A DNA stretch of 64,000 nt from Alkalicoccus saliphilus (GTDB lineage: Bacteria > Bacillota > Bacilli > Bacillales > Salisediminibacteriaceae): the NCBI RefSeq assembly GCF_003044065.1, contig NZ_PZJJ01000001.1, forward strand, positions 186,001-250,000, given 5' to 3'. Position 1 is the stretch's first letter. The number at the start of each line of letters is the position of its first letter. The notes under the pieces are model-generated. The model was not told the DNA's origin. It saw nothing but the letters and a program-made list of their open reading frames with translations, and made no database searches. The translations under genes were made by a program, and so were the position numbers. Below are positions 24,080 through 36,349 of the stretch, in pieces.

Positions 24080-24451
24080 TTAATTTTCGGAAAGAATAAA
24101 TTCTGCAACAGCGTCGGCTTCTTCGCCGTCCACAAGTCCTGCCGGCATGCTGCCCGGACCTTCTTCAATTGCCGTCAAAATAGTTTCCTCGTCGTAATCG
24201 CCGGAATCAAGCGCCGGACCTGTTCCGCCTTCAAGTTCGCCTCCGTGGCATGATGCACACTGTCCCTCATAGACGCTCTCGCCGAGTTCAATTGGGTCAT
24301 CAAATTCCTGTTCTGCATTGTTTCCTTCCTCTGCATTGTTTTCTGCTGCTTCTTCCCCGCCGATGTTAAGACCTACGAGCGATAAAGCAAAAACAAGCAG
24401 AAGCCCAAGCAGAGCTGTCGCTGCAAATGGGAATAGAGGTGCTCCTCTCAT
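24080..24451 (-). CDS. cccA: CccA, membrane-anchored cytochrome c-550
   Basis: This is a 123-residue protein. An uncleaved N-terminal transmembrane anchor spans about residues 8-29. An acidic Glu/Asn linker and a small class I cytochrome c domain follow. Heme is attached at C65-A-S-C68-H69, and the axial Met is in GSMPAGL near residue 102. It faces outside and carries electrons to terminal oxidases. The acidic linker is noticeably rich in Glu. Position near sigA matches B. subtilis cccA (yqgK region). Confidence 0.92.
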   Translation of the reverse strand: MRGAPLFPFAATALLGLLLVFALSLVGLNIGGEEAAENNAEEGNNAEQEFDDPIELGESVYEGQCASCHGGELEGGTGPALDSGDYDEETILTAIEEGPGSMPAGLVDGEEADAVAEFILSEN

Positions 24452-24549
24452 ACGTATGTACCTCCCTTACTACACTGAAATCAAAATTAAATAAGGCGAT
24501 AAACGCCAGTTTTTCACTCTATTACATTGTATATGAAATACCCCTGAAT

Positions 24550-24575
24550 GGAAAGTGTTTTCAAAATAACTTTCC
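24550..24575. repeat. Inverted repeat downstream of the GDPD gene
   Basis: GGAAAGT and ACTTTCC are separated by 12 nt. It lies just after the GDPD stop and upstream of cccA. It could be a weak terminator of the former or an operator of the latter, because neither a U-run nor a known motif decides. Confidence 0.4.
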
Positions 24576-24603
24576 ACCGCAGTTGTATAAGTTCATAAAT
24601 TAA

Positions 24604-25323
24604 TCAAATGTTGAGGGCCGTCATCTGTTCAGGATCGTCTGTAATAACACCAGTTATCCCTGCTTTTCGGCAGCGGTTAAAATCAAAGGGTGTCCGGATA
24701 TTGTATGCTCTCACAGTAATATCCTGCTTTTTCCAGGGACGGTAATACATAGATGCCTGAACACTGTGACGGATGTGAATACCATCTGCTGCCACTTTAT
24801 TTGCGTAATTACGCCCCCTCCGGAAAGGAGTTTTCGTAAGCAATGCCGTTTCGAGCAGCGGCTGCTGCTTTTTCACTTCCCGGATATACCGGTGATAAAA
24901 AGTCGATATCACTGTATTCATTACTATCCCGTGGTGCTTTAAAACAGCGAGGCAGCTCTCTACAAAAGCTTCTTCACTGACGCCTGTCTGTTCCTTCAGT
25001 TCCAGATGAAGGGTAAGCTCTTTACTTGAAATCCAACTGCAGAGTTCGTCCAGTGCAGGAATTCTTTCCGAGGCATAACGTGGATCAAAATAACTTCCTG
25101 CGTCCAGCTTCTTCAGCTCCTCCCACGTATGTGAGGCAACAGGTCCACTGCCGGAAGTTGTTCTGTCTACGTCAGGATCATGGATAATAACAGGCACGTG
25201 GTCCTTTGTCCATTGGACGTCGCATTCTATTCCCTGTATTGGAAAAGCAGAGGCAGCCTTAAAAGAAGCCATCGTATTTTCCGGGAGTTTTCGTTTAAAT
25301 CCCCTATGTCCTATAATCTCCAT
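24604..25323 (-). CDS. Cytoplasmic glycerophosphodiester phosphodiesterase (GDPD family)
   Basis: This 239-residue TIM-barrel enzyme hydrolyses glycerophosphodiesters to glycerol-3-phosphate and an alcohol. It shows IIGHRGFKRKLPENTMASF (catalytic His and metal Glu), IECDVQWTKDHVPVIIHDPDVDRTT and LHLELKE. No signal peptide is present, so it is cytoplasmic, like the YqiK-type rather than secreted GlpQ. GAAAGGAG precedes the ATG. It lies just after the sigA terminator, and TTGATT-N16-TATGCT is a modest promoter candidate. Confidence 0.92.
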   Translation of the reverse strand: MEIIGHRGFKRKLPENTMASFKAASAFPIQGIECDVQWTKDHVPVIIHDPDVDRTTSGSGPVASHTWEELKKLDAGSYFDPRYASERIPALDELCSWISSKELTLHLELKEQTGVSEEAFVESCLAVLKHHGIVMNTVISTFYHRYIREVKKQQPLLETALLTKTPFRRGRNYANKVAADGIHIRHSVQASMYYRPWKKQDITVRAYNIRTPFDFNRCRKAGITGVITDDPEQMTALNI

Positions 25324-25369
25324 AGTAACTCCTTTCTATACAGCATATCTGTGTCGTAATTTGAATCAA

Positions 25370-25401
25370 CAAATAATAAGCCGGCTGTATACACAGCCGG
25401 C
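25370..25401 (-). terminator. Terminator of sigA
   Basis: The palindrome GCCGGCTGTATACACAGCCGGC is followed on the minus strand by TTATTATTTGTT. Confidence 0.85.
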
Positions 25402-25406
25402 AGGTA

Positions 25407-26522
25407 TTATTCCAGAAAATCCTTCAGACGTTTACTGCGGCTTGGATGACGCAGTTTACGAAGGGCTTTGGCTTCAATCTGCCGGATCCGCTCCCTCGTT
25501 ACCCCGAATACTTTTCCTACTTCTTCCAGAGTACGTGTACGGCCGTCGTCGAGTCCGAAACGCAGTCGAAGAACGTTTTCCTCCCGGTCTGTCAACGTAT
25601 CAAGTACATCTTCGAGCTGCTCTTTTAACAGCTCATAAGCTGCAGCATCTGACGGTGCCAGCGCCTCCTGGTCTTCTATAAAGTCTCCAAGGTGAGAATC
25701 GTCTTCTTCCCCGATTGGTGTTTCGAGCGATACAGGTTCCTGGGCTATCTTCAGGATTTCACGTACTTTGTCAGGAGTAAGGTCCATTTCTTTAGAAACC
25801 TCCTCCGGTGTAGGTTCACGACCGAGGTCCTGAAGCAGCTGACGCTGTACGCGAATCAGTTTATTAATCGTTTCCACCATGTGAACCGGAATACGAATCG
25901 TTCGTGCCTGATCGGCAATAGCTCTCGTAATAGCCTGGCGTATCCACCAAGTAGCATACGTGCTGAATTTGTATCCTTTATTATAATCGAATTTTTCAAC
26001 CGCTTTGATGAGACCCATGTTACCTTCCTGTATTAAATCAAGAAACAGCATTCCCCGGCCTACATAACGCTTTGCTATACTGACGACAAGGCGGAGGTTC
26101 GCTTCTGCAAGACGTCGTTTCGCCTCTTCGTCACCGTCTTCTATCTTTTTGGCCAGTTCAATTTCTTCCTTTGCGGAAAGCAGCGGCACACGTCCGATTT
26201 CTTTCAGATACATTCTTACCGGATCGTTAATTTTAATTCCCGGTGGTACACTCAGATCATTCAGATCAAACGCCTCTTCTTTTTCCACCTGCTGCAGACT
26301 TGGAACCGTTTCGCTTTCGTTAATGATTTCCACGCCCTGCTCTCCGAGGTATTCAAAGAATTCATCCATCTGCTCGGAATCCTGATCAAAAGCTCCCAGG
26401 CGTTCCGTAATTTCAGCATATGTCAAGGATCCCCTTTTCTTTCCGGATTCCAGAAGCTGTTCTTTTACCTGATCGATGGTCAAATCTCCTTCCGCCAGCG
26501 GGCGGATTGGTTTCTCAGCCAT
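25407..26522 (-). CDS. sigA: SigA, primary RNA polymerase sigma factor
   Basis: This 371-residue housekeeping sigma-70 factor is the same length as B. subtilis SigA. Region 1.1 is short. Region 1.2 ([16 protein letters not shown]), region 2 ([53 protein letters not shown]), region 3 ([10 protein letters not shown]) and region 4.2 ([19 protein letters not shown]) are intact. It follows dnaG by 49 nt in the usual macromolecular-synthesis operon. Confidence 0.99.
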   Translation of the reverse strand: MAEKPIRPLAEGDLTIDQVKEQLLESGKKRGSLTYAEITERLGAFDQDSEQMDEFFEYLGEQGVEIINESETVPSLQQVEKEEAFDLNDLSVPPGIKINDPVRMYLKEIGRVPLLSAKEEIELAKKIEDGDEEAKRRLAEANLRLVVSIAKRYVGRGMLFLDLIQEGNMGLIKAVEKFDYNKGYKFSTYATWWIRQAITRAIADQARTIRIPVHMVETINKLIRVQRQLLQDLGREPTPEEVSKEMDLTPDKVREILKIAQEPVSLETPIGEEDDSHLGDFIEDQEALAPSDAAAYELLKEQLEDVLDTLTDREENVLRLRFGLDDGRTRTLEEVGKVFGVTRERIRQIEAKALRKLRHPSRSKRLKDFLE

Positions 26523-26571
26523 ACGATCCCTCCTTCCACGTTATCAAGGTGCTTTTTCTCCGATGTGCTGA

Positions 26572-28368
26572 TTACTGCATTTTCGTTTTAAGCTCCAGCA
26601 TCTTAGCGGCATAATTTTTAAGCTGCTCCACGTCATTTGTCTGTTTCATCAGCTGCTGAAGCTCCTCTATCTGTTTTCTTGCAGGAGTGCGGTGTATAAT
26701 CTGTCTGGCATAATCCTCCATCACCTGCTCAGAAAGGTCAACGTGGACCTCCTTCATTGCAAGTGCTGCAGCAGTCTGCTTTAATTCCGCATCTCCGATT
26801 GTTTCCAGAAATCCTGCGGGATCACTTTCATGGCCGGCTGCATAGAAACTGTAAAGAAGTGCCGCAAGCGCCTGATAAGTTTCGTATTGAAAAGCAGAAC
26901 CGATCCGATTCTCAACATCTTCGGCAGCTTCCCTTGAATGAATCATCATGGCAATGAGGTCACTTTCTGCCTTCTCATCTGCTGTAAGCATTTTTCTTAC
27001 CTGCTCGGCAGTGACTTTCCGCTGTATTTGTTTCTGCTGTTTAGTCCGCGCCTGTACATTATTCTGGACGTGTTCCTTCATTTCCTGCTTCAGGACATCA
27101 TAAGATAAAGAGAATTCTTCTTCCAGCCGTCTGATATAATGATCTCTTTCTATCGCTTTAGGAAGTCTGCTGATTTCAATCAGCATTTCTTCTACGAAAC
27201 GAAGCTGATCCGCTTCCTGGGACATATTTTTATTTCTGCGCAGATAAACAGATTTAAATTCCATTAAAGTGCGGGGCTGGCCAATTACAGTATCGGCGAA
27301 ACGGTCAGCCCCGTACTCTTTAATATAATCATCCGGGTCCATTCCTTCCGGAAGTGCAGCTACAAAGACCTCCAGCCCGGATTTTTTTAAAATCTCCGCG
27401 TTCTTCCAGGCCGCTTTCTGCCCTGCTTCATCTCCGTCGTAACAGAGGATCACTCTATCAGCATTTCGGCGGAGCATTTTCGCCTGCTCTTCTGAAAGTG
27501 CCGTCCCGAGTGCCCCTACTCCATGTTCTATACCCGCACGGAATGCAGATATAACATCAACGTATCCTTCGAACAGGACAGCTTCATTTTTACGTTTCAC
27601 AGCCGGCCTGGCACCGTGGAAGTAGTAGAGAAGCCGGCTTTTATTGAACACCTGGGATTCTGGACTATTTAAATATTTCGGCTTGTCGTCCGCCTCCAGC
27701 ACACGCCCTCCAAAAGCTATAACTCTGCCTGACTTGTCCCATATAGGAAACATAATTCTGTTCCGAAAACGATCAAATGGTCTGCCGTCGCTTTCTCTTA
27801 AGGCAAGCAGCCCACAGTCTGCCATATCGCGTGGGAGAAAATTTCTTTTCTGAAGAAAATCGGTCAGAAAAGACCATGAATCAGGAGCATATCCCAGCTG
27901 AAACCGCTCAATCATTTCTTTCGTGAATCCACGCTTCCTTAAATATTCACGAGCTTTCCTGCCTTCGGGGGAGGAAACAAGCAGATGATGGTAAAGCTTC
28001 ATAGCGAGTTCGTGGCCATCGTACCAGACGCCAGCTTCTTCCTGCTCGGGTGTACTTTGTTCCGGAGCTATTTCCGGAAGTTCGACAGATGTCTTAGAAG
28101 CCAGTTTCTGCACTGTTTCCAGAAAACTCAGTCCTTCAAATTCCATTACAAAAGTAAATATACTGCCTCCCGCTCCGCAGCCGAAACAGTGATAAAGCTG
28201 CTTATCCTGGGAGACAGAGAAAGAAGGTGTTTTTTCTCCATGGAATGGGCAGAGTCCGGTAAAATTGCGGCCTTGCTTTTTCAGCTGTACATACTCACTT
28301 ACGACATCAACTATATCCAGTTCCCTCCGGACTTTCTCCACCGTCTCTTCAGGAATACGCTGGGCCAT
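26572..28368 (-). CDS. dnaG: DnaG, DNA primase
   Basis: This 598-residue primase makes RNA primers at the replication fork. The CHC2 zinc finger is visible as C40, H43, C61 and C64. The TOPRIM core has LFEGYVDVISAF and CYDGDEAGQKA. The C-terminal ~150 residues are the helicase-interaction domain that binds DnaB/DnaC-type helicase. The ATG follows AGGTGGTG. It lies between yqxD and sigA as in B. subtilis. Confidence 0.98.
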   Translation of the reverse strand: MAQRIPEETVEKVRRELDIVDVVSEYVQLKKQGRNFTGLCPFHGEKTPSFSVSQDKQLYHCFGCGAGGSIFTFVMEFEGLSFLETVQKLASKTSVELPEIAPEQSTPEQEEAGVWYDGHELAMKLYHHLLVSSPEGRKAREYLRKRGFTKEMIERFQLGYAPDSWSFLTDFLQKRNFLPRDMADCGLLALRESDGRPFDRFRNRIMFPIWDKSGRVIAFGGRVLEADDKPKYLNSPESQVFNKSRLLYYFHGARPAVKRKNEAVLFEGYVDVISAFRAGIEHGVGALGTALSEEQAKMLRRNADRVILCYDGDEAGQKAAWKNAEILKKSGLEVFVAALPEGMDPDDYIKEYGADRFADTVIGQPRTLMEFKSVYLRRNKNMSQEADQLRFVEEMLIEISRLPKAIERDHYIRRLEEEFSLSYDVLKQEMKEHVQNNVQARTKQQKQIQRKVTAEQVRKMLTADEKAESDLIAMMIHSREAAEDVENRIGSAFQYETYQALAALLYSFYAAGHESDPAGFLETIGDAELKQTAAALAMKEVHVDLSEQVMEDYARQIIHRTPARKQIEELQQLMKQTNDVEQLKNYAAKMLELKTKMQ

Positions 28369-28402
28369 GCTTTGTCACCACCTCTGTTAGTCAAAGAGAT
28401 AC

Positions 28403-28852
28403 TTATGTACAGTCTGCAGCAGCCTTTCTCAGAGAAGCCGCAAAAGCTTTTTCATCCTCTATCGTCCTTTTAGCGGGCCCTGAACGATACTTCCCCCGGC
28501 GTCGTTCCTTTTGTGCAGCATGACGGATTTCCAGAAGAAGATCCATCTCCTGATGCTGGATCAGTTTACCTGAAGAGTTCACTACTTTGACTCCTCCGGA
28601 AAGGACTATACCTGCGAGCCCGAGATCATCTGTAATGACGATATCTCCTTTTTCAGCCCGGCCGGCTATTTCATAGTCTGCCGCATCCGGGCCGGACTCC
28701 ACGATAATTACCTGGACATCCTTCGGCAGAGCATCTCTGCGAAGATGAGACCGGGAATGAACGAGAACTACACGAGCTTTCAGTTCTTCTCTCATGGATA
28801 ATACAGTTTTCACGACCGGACTGGCATCAGCATCAATATATATGGTAAGCAT
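28403..28852 (-). CDS. yqxD: YqxD, YaiI/DUF188 family protein
   Basis: This 149-residue PIN-like protein shows IYIDADASPV, DYEIAGRAEKGDIVITDDLGLAG, GVKVVNSSGK and REMDLLLE-like QEMDLLLEIR. The conserved acidic residues suggest a PIN-type nuclease fold, but no activity is established. It lies upstream of dnaG, 34 nt away, and probably shares its transcript. This agrees with yqxD-dnaG-sigA in B. subtilis. Confidence 0.9.
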   Translation of the reverse strand: MLTIYIDADASPVVKTVLSMREELKARVVLVHSRSHLRRDALPKDVQVIIVESGPDAADYEIAGRAEKGDIVITDDLGLAGIVLSGGVKVVNSSGKLIQHQEMDLLLEIRHAAQKERRRGKYRSGPAKRTIEDEKAFAASLRKAAADCT

Positions 28853-29049
28853 AGTTATCCTCTTTATCTCAAGTTCTTTCAGTATCAGCTGTCATTGCAA
28901 GAATATCTTTTCGGACTTTAATAAATCTTCACCTTAAAAGAGATTCGTTCTTTATAATAAAAAATCCTGCTTGTTTCGAAAATCTAATTTTCTTTTAAAC
29001 TCAACACTTCATTATAATAGATATTCTTAAAAATAGCCAGCGGAAAATT

Positions 29050-29084
29050 CAAAAGGACCCACCGGCAGCGCAGGTCCGATGGGT
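29050..29084 (-). terminator. Terminator of ppsR
   Basis: An ACCCACCGG/CCGATGGGT stem has a 10-nt loop and is followed on the minus strand by CCTTTTGAATTTT. Confidence 0.65.
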
Positions 29085-29104
29085 GCTGCTTCTGAAATTT
29101 ATTT

Positions 29105-29920
29105 CTAATCAGACTGTACCATCTGGAAAATAATATTTGCTGTTTCTTCTACGGCCTTCGCTGAAACATCAATGACACGGCAGCCAAGACGTTTCATTAC
29201 TTCTTCCGAATAGCTGAGCTCTTCTTCAATCCGCTGCAGTGTGGCGTAGTTAGCCTCTGATTTCAATCCAAGAGCCTTCAGACGCTCTGTACGGATCCCA
29301 TTTAATTTTCCGGGGCTGATTTTCAGCCCGACTATTTTTTCAGGACTTATGTTGAACAGCTCCTCCGGAGGCTCTACTTCCGGGACGAGGGGAACGTTTG
29401 CTACTTTCAGCCGTTTATGAGCGAGATACTGGGAAAGAGGTGTTTTAGACGTTCTGGAGACTCCCACAAGCACAACATCCGCTCTTAAAACTCCTCTTGG
29501 ATCTCTGCCGTCGTCGTATTTCACAGCAAATTCTATTGCTTCCACTTTACGAAAATAATCTTCGTCAAGTGTATGAATCAGGCCCGATTCATTTTTGGGC
29601 GGTACCCGCAGCCGCTCTTCCATCATCGTCAGAAGAGGGCTGAGTATATCATAGACAGGCAGCCCTTCTTCGTTCGCACGTTTAACAATGTGCTGTTTCA
29701 CGTCCGGAAGTACCATCGTAAAAGCAATCATGCCCTGGTTATCCCGCGCTTCCGCTATTACTTCATCAACAGTACCTATATCTTCGACGTAAGGAATTCT
29801 ACGGATAGTCGTTTTATTTTCATCGAACTGGCTTATCGCTGCTTTTACTACGAGCTCAGCAGTTTCACCTACCGAGTCAGAAAGCACATATACAGTAACG
29901 TGGTCCTGCTTCTCAGACAT
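29105..29920 (-). CDS. yqfL: PpsR-type bifunctional kinase/pyrophosphorylase (DUF299, YqfL)
   Basis: This 271-residue regulatory protein phosphorylates and dephosphorylates pyruvate phosphate dikinase or PEP synthase. It shows [15 protein letters not shown] at the N-terminus and a P-loop [11 protein letters not shown] near residue 152, typical of DUF299. In B. subtilis YqfL instead modulates CcpN activity, because that organism has no clear PPDK. Here it follows ccpN by 23 nt, so the pair is cotranscribed and the CcpN-modulator role is likely. No PPDK gene lies in the window. Confidence 0.92.
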   Translation of the reverse strand: MSEKQDHVTVYVLSDSVGETAELVVKAAISQFDENKTTIRRIPYVEDIGTVDEVIAEARDNQGMIAFTMVLPDVKQHIVKRANEEGLPVYDILSPLLTMMEERLRVPPKNESGLIHTLDEDYFRKVEAIEFAVKYDDGRDPRGVLRADVVLVGVSRTSKTPLSQYLAHKRLKVANVPLVPEVEPPEELFNISPEKIVGLKISPGKLNGIRTERLKALGLKSEANYATLQRIEEELSYSEEVMKRLGCRVIDVSAKAVEETANIIFQMVQSD

Positions 29921-29943
29921 AGTACCGCTTCCTTTCTTCAGCT

Positions 29944-30579
29944 TTACTCTTCCGCCCCGATGTAAACAAAGGCTTTCGTTATATTAGTTTTAGTAATACG
30001 ACCGATGACATCATATTCTCCATTGTCATCCTTTTTCACCACAGGGAGGCCGTCGATCTGCTTGCTGATAAGCTTATTAGCGATTTCCAGCATGGAATCC
30101 TCTGCTGTACATGTCGTTACGTTCGGCATTCTCGTCATAATAATACCGATGGGCAGAGCTTCCAGGTCCTGCTTTCCCATGCTGGCTCTGAGAAGGTCTT
30201 TTCTGGAAACAATCCCGATCAGCTTCCCGTTTTCATTTACAACGAACAATGTTCCAACGTCTTCCAGAAACATGGAACAAATTGCATCGTAAACAGAGGA
30301 ATTTTCAGGTATGACTACAGGAATGGACTGAAAATCTTTGACTTTCATTTTCAAAAGCCGCTCCTGAAAAAGCTGACTCCCTGTTTTCCCTGTATAGTAA
30401 TAGCCTACTCTCGGCCTGGCATCCAGGTAGCCGGACATAGTGAGTACTGTGAGGTCCGGCCTGAGTGTAGCTCTGGTCAATTCCAGAATATCTGCAATTT
30501 TCTCACCGGTGATTGGACCTTTTTCTTTAACAATCTCTACGATACGCTGCTGTCTAGCTGATAATTCCACATTTTTCAC
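29944..30579 (-). CDS. ccpN: CcpN, repressor of gluconeogenesis genes
   Basis: This 211-residue protein has an N-terminal helix-turn-helix ([34 protein letters not shown]) and two CBS domains (about 80-140 and 145-208), which sense nucleotides. In B. subtilis, CcpN represses gapB, pckA and sr1 under glycolytic conditions. The partner yqfL follows immediately. The gene sits 29 nt downstream of glyS and may be read from the glyQS transcript. Confidence 0.94.
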   Translation of the reverse strand: MKNVELSARQQRIVEIVKEKGPITGEKIADILELTRATLRPDLTVLTMSGYLDARPRVGYYYTGKTGSQLFQERLLKMKVKDFQSIPVVIPENSSVYDAICSMFLEDVGTLFVVNENGKLIGIVSRKDLLRASMGKQDLEALPIGIIMTRMPNVTTCTAEDSMLEIANKLISKQIDGLPVVKKDDNGEYDVIGRITKTNITKAFVYIGAEE

Positions 30580-30608
30580 CGCCTTTACGCACCGTATTTA
30601 AAGTGCTG

Positions 30609-32699
30609 TTAACTTTGAGAGTGGAACACGATTTTCTGAAATTCTGCAAATGAGAGAATCAAGGCAGCTGTCTGTTTCATCTGTGCCAGTCTGTTTGCCT
30701 TTATTTTTTCATCTTCTGCCATCACCATAATATGATCGAAATAATTATGAATATATGGCACCAGCTTCTGTAACGATTCATACGTTTTTTCCACGCTGTC
30801 AGATGCAAGGCTTTCGGAGGCCTCTTTAGCTGCTTCTTTAACTGCAGCATCCAGGTCTTTTTCCTCCTGCTGCTCGAAAAGCTCTTCATCCATTGTATTG
30901 TCCAACTCAGATGCTTTGCGTGAAATGTTTGTTACCCGGCTGAAAGCTTCCACTTCTTTTTTGAATTCCGGGCTCTCCAGACGGTTCATTAGAAATTCTG
31001 CTTTTTTTACAATGAGCCCAGGGTAGTTCAGCCCGGTCTCCATAACCGCTTCTGCTACATCGTACCGTACACCGCGGTCTTTAAGAAGGTTTTTCCACCG
31101 GAGTTTAAAAAATTCCTGCAGATCTTTGAGAACTGATTCTTTATCTTTTTTAAGAAGACTGAGCGAATCGGTGTGATCCACCGCTTCTTGTATTAAATCA
31201 GATAAATTAAATTCCCATCCGTCGGCCAGATAGATCTGGAGAACCGCCGCCGTCTGCCTGCGGAGGCCGTGGGGATCCTGAGAACCTGTCGGTATATTCC
31301 CTATACCAAAACTCGTTACGAGTGTGTCGAGCTTGTCTGCTGCACTGACCAGGCTCCCCGCTTCAGAGGAAGGTGTCTTATCCCCGGACTGTTTAGGAAG
31401 ATAGTGCTCTTTTACAGCCAGAGCAGTTTCCGGCGTTTCCCCATCATGAAGAGCATAGTATTCTCCCATTCTGCCTTCAAGCTCCGGAAATTCATCCACC
31501 ATGTGCGTGACAAGATCTGCTTTGCACAGTTGAGCTGCCCGGTCGGCGGTCTTTTTCGTTTCCTCAGAGACTTGTGTTTTATCTGCAAGCAGTGCAGTAA
31601 GCTGCCGGATTCTTTCGGTTTTATCTGCAATAGTTCCGAGATCCTCATGGTACACAACGGATGCAAGCTTGGGAAGGCGGTCTTCGAGAGAAACCTTCTT
31701 GTCTTCAGCAAAGAAAAATTCAGCATCGGCCAACCGGGCCCGCAGTACTTTTTCATTACCTTTCTGGACATTTTCCAGATGGCGGTGGTCTCCATTGCGG
31801 ACAGTGATGAAATGTGCAAGAAGCTCTCCTTCCTGGTTCATCACCGGAAAGTAGCGCTGATGTTCCCGCATTGAGGTAATTAATACTTCTGCCGGGACGC
31901 TGAGAAAATTCTTATCAAAATCTCCTGAGAGAGCGGTAGGGTACTCCACAAGGTTATTAACTTCTTCAAGAAGACCTTCGTTCACAGGGACGTTCCAGTT
32001 TTCAGCTGCCGCAATTTCTTTTATCTGGTTATGAATAGCATTTTTTCTTTCCTCCGGGTCTGCAATCACGTGCTGTGATAAAAGAACGTTTTCGTAATCC
32101 CCTGCACTTTTCAGTTCAGCAGATTCTCCAAGAAAACGATGTCCCCACGTGGTTCTTCCGGATGTCACATTTGTTACTTCAAACGGGATTATCTCCTCAC
32201 CAAATAAAGCAGTAATCCATTTGATCGGCCGGACGTAGCGCAGTTCATAGCTGCCCCAGCGCATATTTTTAGGAAAAGTAAGCTGAAGCATAACTTCCTT
32301 GATTTCCGGAAGAAGTGTTTCCAGCTCTTTACCTTGAGTATGCTTTTTTGCAAACACGTAATTTTCACCTTTATATTGTTTCATGTACAGGTCGGACGGC
32401 GATACACCCTGGCCGCGCGCAAATCCTTCAGCGGCTTTCGTCCAGCTGCCATCCTTTACAGCAATTTTCTCTGCCGGCCCCTTCGCTTCTTCTTCCGTGT
32501 CCGGCTGCTTTTCGGGCATTCCGGTCACCTGGACGGCCAGTCTTCTCGGAGTAGAGAAACGGTTAACATGATCATAATCAATGCTGCGTTCTTCCATCCA
32601 TTTTACGAGCCGTTCGGCAAGTTCATTCATTGCACCGGTCACAAAACGCGCCGGCATTTCTTCCAGCCCGATTTCAAATAAGAGAGTTTTTTTATTCAT
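30609..32699 (-). CDS. glyS: GlyS, glycyl-tRNA synthetase beta subunit
   Basis: This 696-residue subunit of the bacterial alpha2beta2 GlyRS begins [18 protein letters not shown] and has [33 protein letters not shown] and [16 protein letters not shown]. The C-terminal ~120 residues are the anticodon-binding domain. The ATG at 32697-32699 overlaps the end of glyQ by 8 nt, and an upstream in-frame extension into glyQ is not real. Expression is governed by the glycine T-box ahead of glyQ. Confidence 0.97.
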   Translation of the reverse strand: MNKKTLLFEIGLEEMPARFVTGAMNELAERLVKWMEERSIDYDHVNRFSTPRRLAVQVTGMPEKQPDTEEEAKGPAEKIAVKDGSWTKAAEGFARGQGVSPSDLYMKQYKGENYVFAKKHTQGKELETLLPEIKEVMLQLTFPKNMRWGSYELRYVRPIKWITALFGEEIIPFEVTNVTSGRTTWGHRFLGESAELKSAGDYENVLLSQHVIADPEERKNAIHNQIKEIAAAENWNVPVNEGLLEEVNNLVEYPTALSGDFDKNFLSVPAEVLITSMREHQRYFPVMNQEGELLAHFITVRNGDHRHLENVQKGNEKVLRARLADAEFFFAEDKKVSLEDRLPKLASVVYHEDLGTIADKTERIRQLTALLADKTQVSEETKKTADRAAQLCKADLVTHMVDEFPELEGRMGEYYALHDGETPETALAVKEHYLPKQSGDKTPSSEAGSLVSAADKLDTLVTSFGIGNIPTGSQDPHGLRRQTAAVLQIYLADGWEFNLSDLIQEAVDHTDSLSLLKKDKESVLKDLQEFFKLRWKNLLKDRGVRYDVAEAVMETGLNYPGLIVKKAEFLMNRLESPEFKKEVEAFSRVTNISRKASELDNTMDEELFEQQEEKDLDAAVKEAAKEASESLASDSVEKTYESLQKLVPYIHNYFDHIMVMAEDEKIKANRLAQMKQTAALILSFAEFQKIVFHSQS

Positions 32700-33576
32700 A
32701 GCTTTTCTCCTCCTTACGCATCGGGAAGCCGAGTTTTTCCCGGGATTCATAATAAGTTGCGGCACAGTTTCTTGCAAGTGTCCGGACTCTTCCAATGTAG
32801 CCTGTGCGCTCTGTAACAGAAATAGCTCCCTGGGCATCAAGCAGGTTAAAAACGTGGGAGCATTTCAGGACATAGTCGTAGGAAGGAATAACAAGACCGA
32901 GTTCCAGTGTTCTTTTCGCTTCTTTTTCGTATGTTGCAAACAGATCGAACAGCATCGTACGGTCAGCCGCTTCGAATGAGTATTTGGACTGTTCATATTC
33001 ATTCTGCCTGAACACATCACCGTACGTAAAATCACCGACCCACTCCAGATCGTATACATTTTCCTTGTCCTGAATATAGGAGGCGAGCCGTTCAATTCCG
33101 TAGGTGATCTCCACGGTAACAGGATTTGCTTCCAGTCCCCCTACCTGCTGGAAATAAGTAAACTGGGTGATTTCCATTCCGTCGAGCCATACTTCCCAGC
33201 CGAGGCCCCAGGCTGCCAGTGTGGGTGCTTCCCAGTTATCCTCTACAAAGCGAATATCATGCTCATCCGGGTTAATACCTAACTTTTTCAGGCTTTCAAG
33301 GTATAACTCCTGAATATTGTCCGGGGACGGTTTCATTACTACCTGGAATTGATGATGCTGGTAAAGACGGTTTGGATTTTCTCCGTACCTTCCGTCAGCC
33401 GGCCGTCGTGAAGGCTCCACGTAGGCGGCGTTCCACGGTTCGGGGCCGATACTTTTTAAAAACGTCATAGGGTTCATTGTCCCTGCCCCTTTTTCGACGT
33501 CGTACGGCTGAAGAAGCAGACAGTTCTGCTTTCCCCAGAAGTCCTGCAGTGTTAAGATCATCTCCTGTACGTTCAT
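32692..33576 (-). CDS. glyQ: GlyQ, glycyl-tRNA synthetase alpha subunit
   Basis: This 294-residue catalytic alpha subunit has [57 protein letters not shown] (class II motif 2 region) and [28 protein letters not shown] precedes the ATG. A T-box leader of about 250 nt lies upstream. The overlap with glyS couples translation of the two subunits. Confidence 0.98.
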   Translation of the reverse strand: MNVQEMILTLQDFWGKQNCLLLQPYDVEKGAGTMNPMTFLKSIGPEPWNAAYVEPSRRPADGRYGENPNRLYQHHQFQVVMKPSPDNIQELYLESLKKLGINPDEHDIRFVEDNWEAPTLAAWGLGWEVWLDGMEITQFTYFQQVGGLEANPVTVEITYGIERLASYIQDKENVYDLEWVGDFTYGDVFRQNEYEQSKYSFEAADRTMLFDLFATYEKEAKRTLELGLVIPSYDYVLKCSHVFNLLDAQGAISVTERTGYIGRVRTLARNCAATYYESREKLGFPMRKEEKSYE

Positions 33577-33826
33577 TACAATCCCTCCATTGTCATTAGT
33601 TGACTCCGCGGCAAAAAAACTCCCGCCGCTATATCTTGAGTCAAGATATAGGGACGAGAGTTACCCGCGGTTCCACCCTATTTGTGCCATTCCGGCACCA
33701 CTTTCTGCGTACTGCTCCAAAGCGCCTTCCCTGAGCAGTAATCACCCGGCTTGCACTATCCCGGACTCGCTGACAAAATGATTCTGTCTTCAGGTACTAT
33801 TCTTCTTCCACACAGCTTTTATACGT
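33577..33826 (-). ncRNA. Glycine T-box riboswitch leader of glyQS
   Basis: The conserved T-box AGGGTGGAACCGCGGG is at 33664-33679 (minus strand). A strong terminator hairpin, with ACTCCCGCCGCTATATCTTGA opposite TCAAGATATAGGGACGAGAGT, and a T7 run at 33612-33662 follow. Uncharged tRNA-Gly would stabilise the antiterminator. A candidate GGC specifier in AAGGCGC lies at 33724-33726, but I could not fold Stem I by eye, so its placement is tentative. Confidence 0.92.
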
Positions 33827-33832
33827 GTTTAA

Positions 33833-33861
33833 ATACTACGAGAAATCCTTGCCGCTGTCAA
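33833..33861 (-). promoter_or_regulatory. SigA promoter of glyQS inside the 3' end of recO
   Basis: TTGACA and TAGTAT are separated by 17 nt on the minus strand. Most of the promoter, including the -35 box, is within the last nine codons of recO. Confidence 0.75.
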
Positions 33862-34612
33862 GATTTCCTGCTTCAAGATCCTCCATTTGTTTAAGAAAAC
33901 GCTTGGCTTTAATATACACTCCGACATATTCTTCGTAATATGCCTCCAGCGTGTCCTTAAGCTCTTTTTTCGTTGACGATTTTACGGAAATTTTTCCTAT
34001 TCTTGAAGGGTTGATCTGCTGGAAAAGCCGGAGCAGCTTTACTGCATGGGGCCCTGCTGGAGACGGCCTATCATCGATATGAGCACAGTGGCGGCAGAGG
34101 ACACCTGCATACTTCAGGGAGAAACGTGTAATTTCATCCATATTTCCGCAGTTTACGCAGGCATTCAGCACCGGTGCAGCCCCGGATACGTAAAGCATTT
34201 TCGTTTCGAAAATACGTATGAGAATTTCCGGATCATCTTCTTCGTTCATTCGTGAAAATATTTGAAGCAGCAGATCGAAAAGCGGAGCAGCCGGCTGTTT
34301 ATCCTCCGTCAATTTATCCAGCAGCTCCACGGCATAGGAAGCGTAGGCTGTTTTCATCAGATCACTGCGTATATATCGGAAAGAGTCCACTATATCCGCC
34401 TGATTAAGACTTCCCATTCCCCGGGACTGGTGGTAAATAAAAACTCCGTGGACGAACAGCTGGCTTGCCGAGGCAAATTTACTTTTCGTTTTTTTAGCCC
34501 CTCTCGCCATAAGAGCAGTTTTTCCGTTTTCACGGGAATAGATAGTAATTATTTTATGGTTCTCACCATAATCTGTTGTCCGGAGTACAATTCCTTCTAC
34601 TTTTTGCAGCAT
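33836..34612 (-). CDS. recO: RecO, recombination mediator
   Basis: This 258-residue protein loads RecA with RecF/RecR in gap repair. It has an N-terminal OB-fold (VEGIVLRTTDYGENHKIITIYS, GKTALMARGAKK) and a zinc finger (NACVNCG and VLCRHCAH) around residues 150-178. The C-terminal helical region ends in a poorly conserved tail that also contains the glyQS promoter. It follows era by 24 nt, leaving no room for the small yqzL gene found between them in B. subtilis. Confidence 0.95.
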   Translation of the reverse strand: MLQKVEGIVLRTTDYGENHKIITIYSRENGKTALMARGAKKTKSKFASASQLFVHGVFIYHQSRGMGSLNQADIVDSFRYIRSDLMKTAYASYAVELLDKLTEDKQPAAPLFDLLLQIFSRMNEEDDPEILIRIFETKMLYVSGAAPVLNACVNCGNMDEITRFSLKYAGVLCRHCAHIDDRPSPAGPHAVKLLRLFQQINPSRIGKISVKSSTKKELKDTLEAYYEEYVGVYIKAKRFLKQMEDLEAGNLDSGKDFS

Positions 34613-34636
34613 TGAACTCCCTCCGCCCGGCCTGGT

Positions 34637-36332
<1,696 letters not shown>

Positions 36333-36349
<17 letters not shown>

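Noticed and set aside
32700-32840. 47-codon N-terminal extension of glyS inside glyQ
   Set aside because: It overlaps coding sequence of glyQ in another frame. The [16 protein letters not shown] start matches the family.
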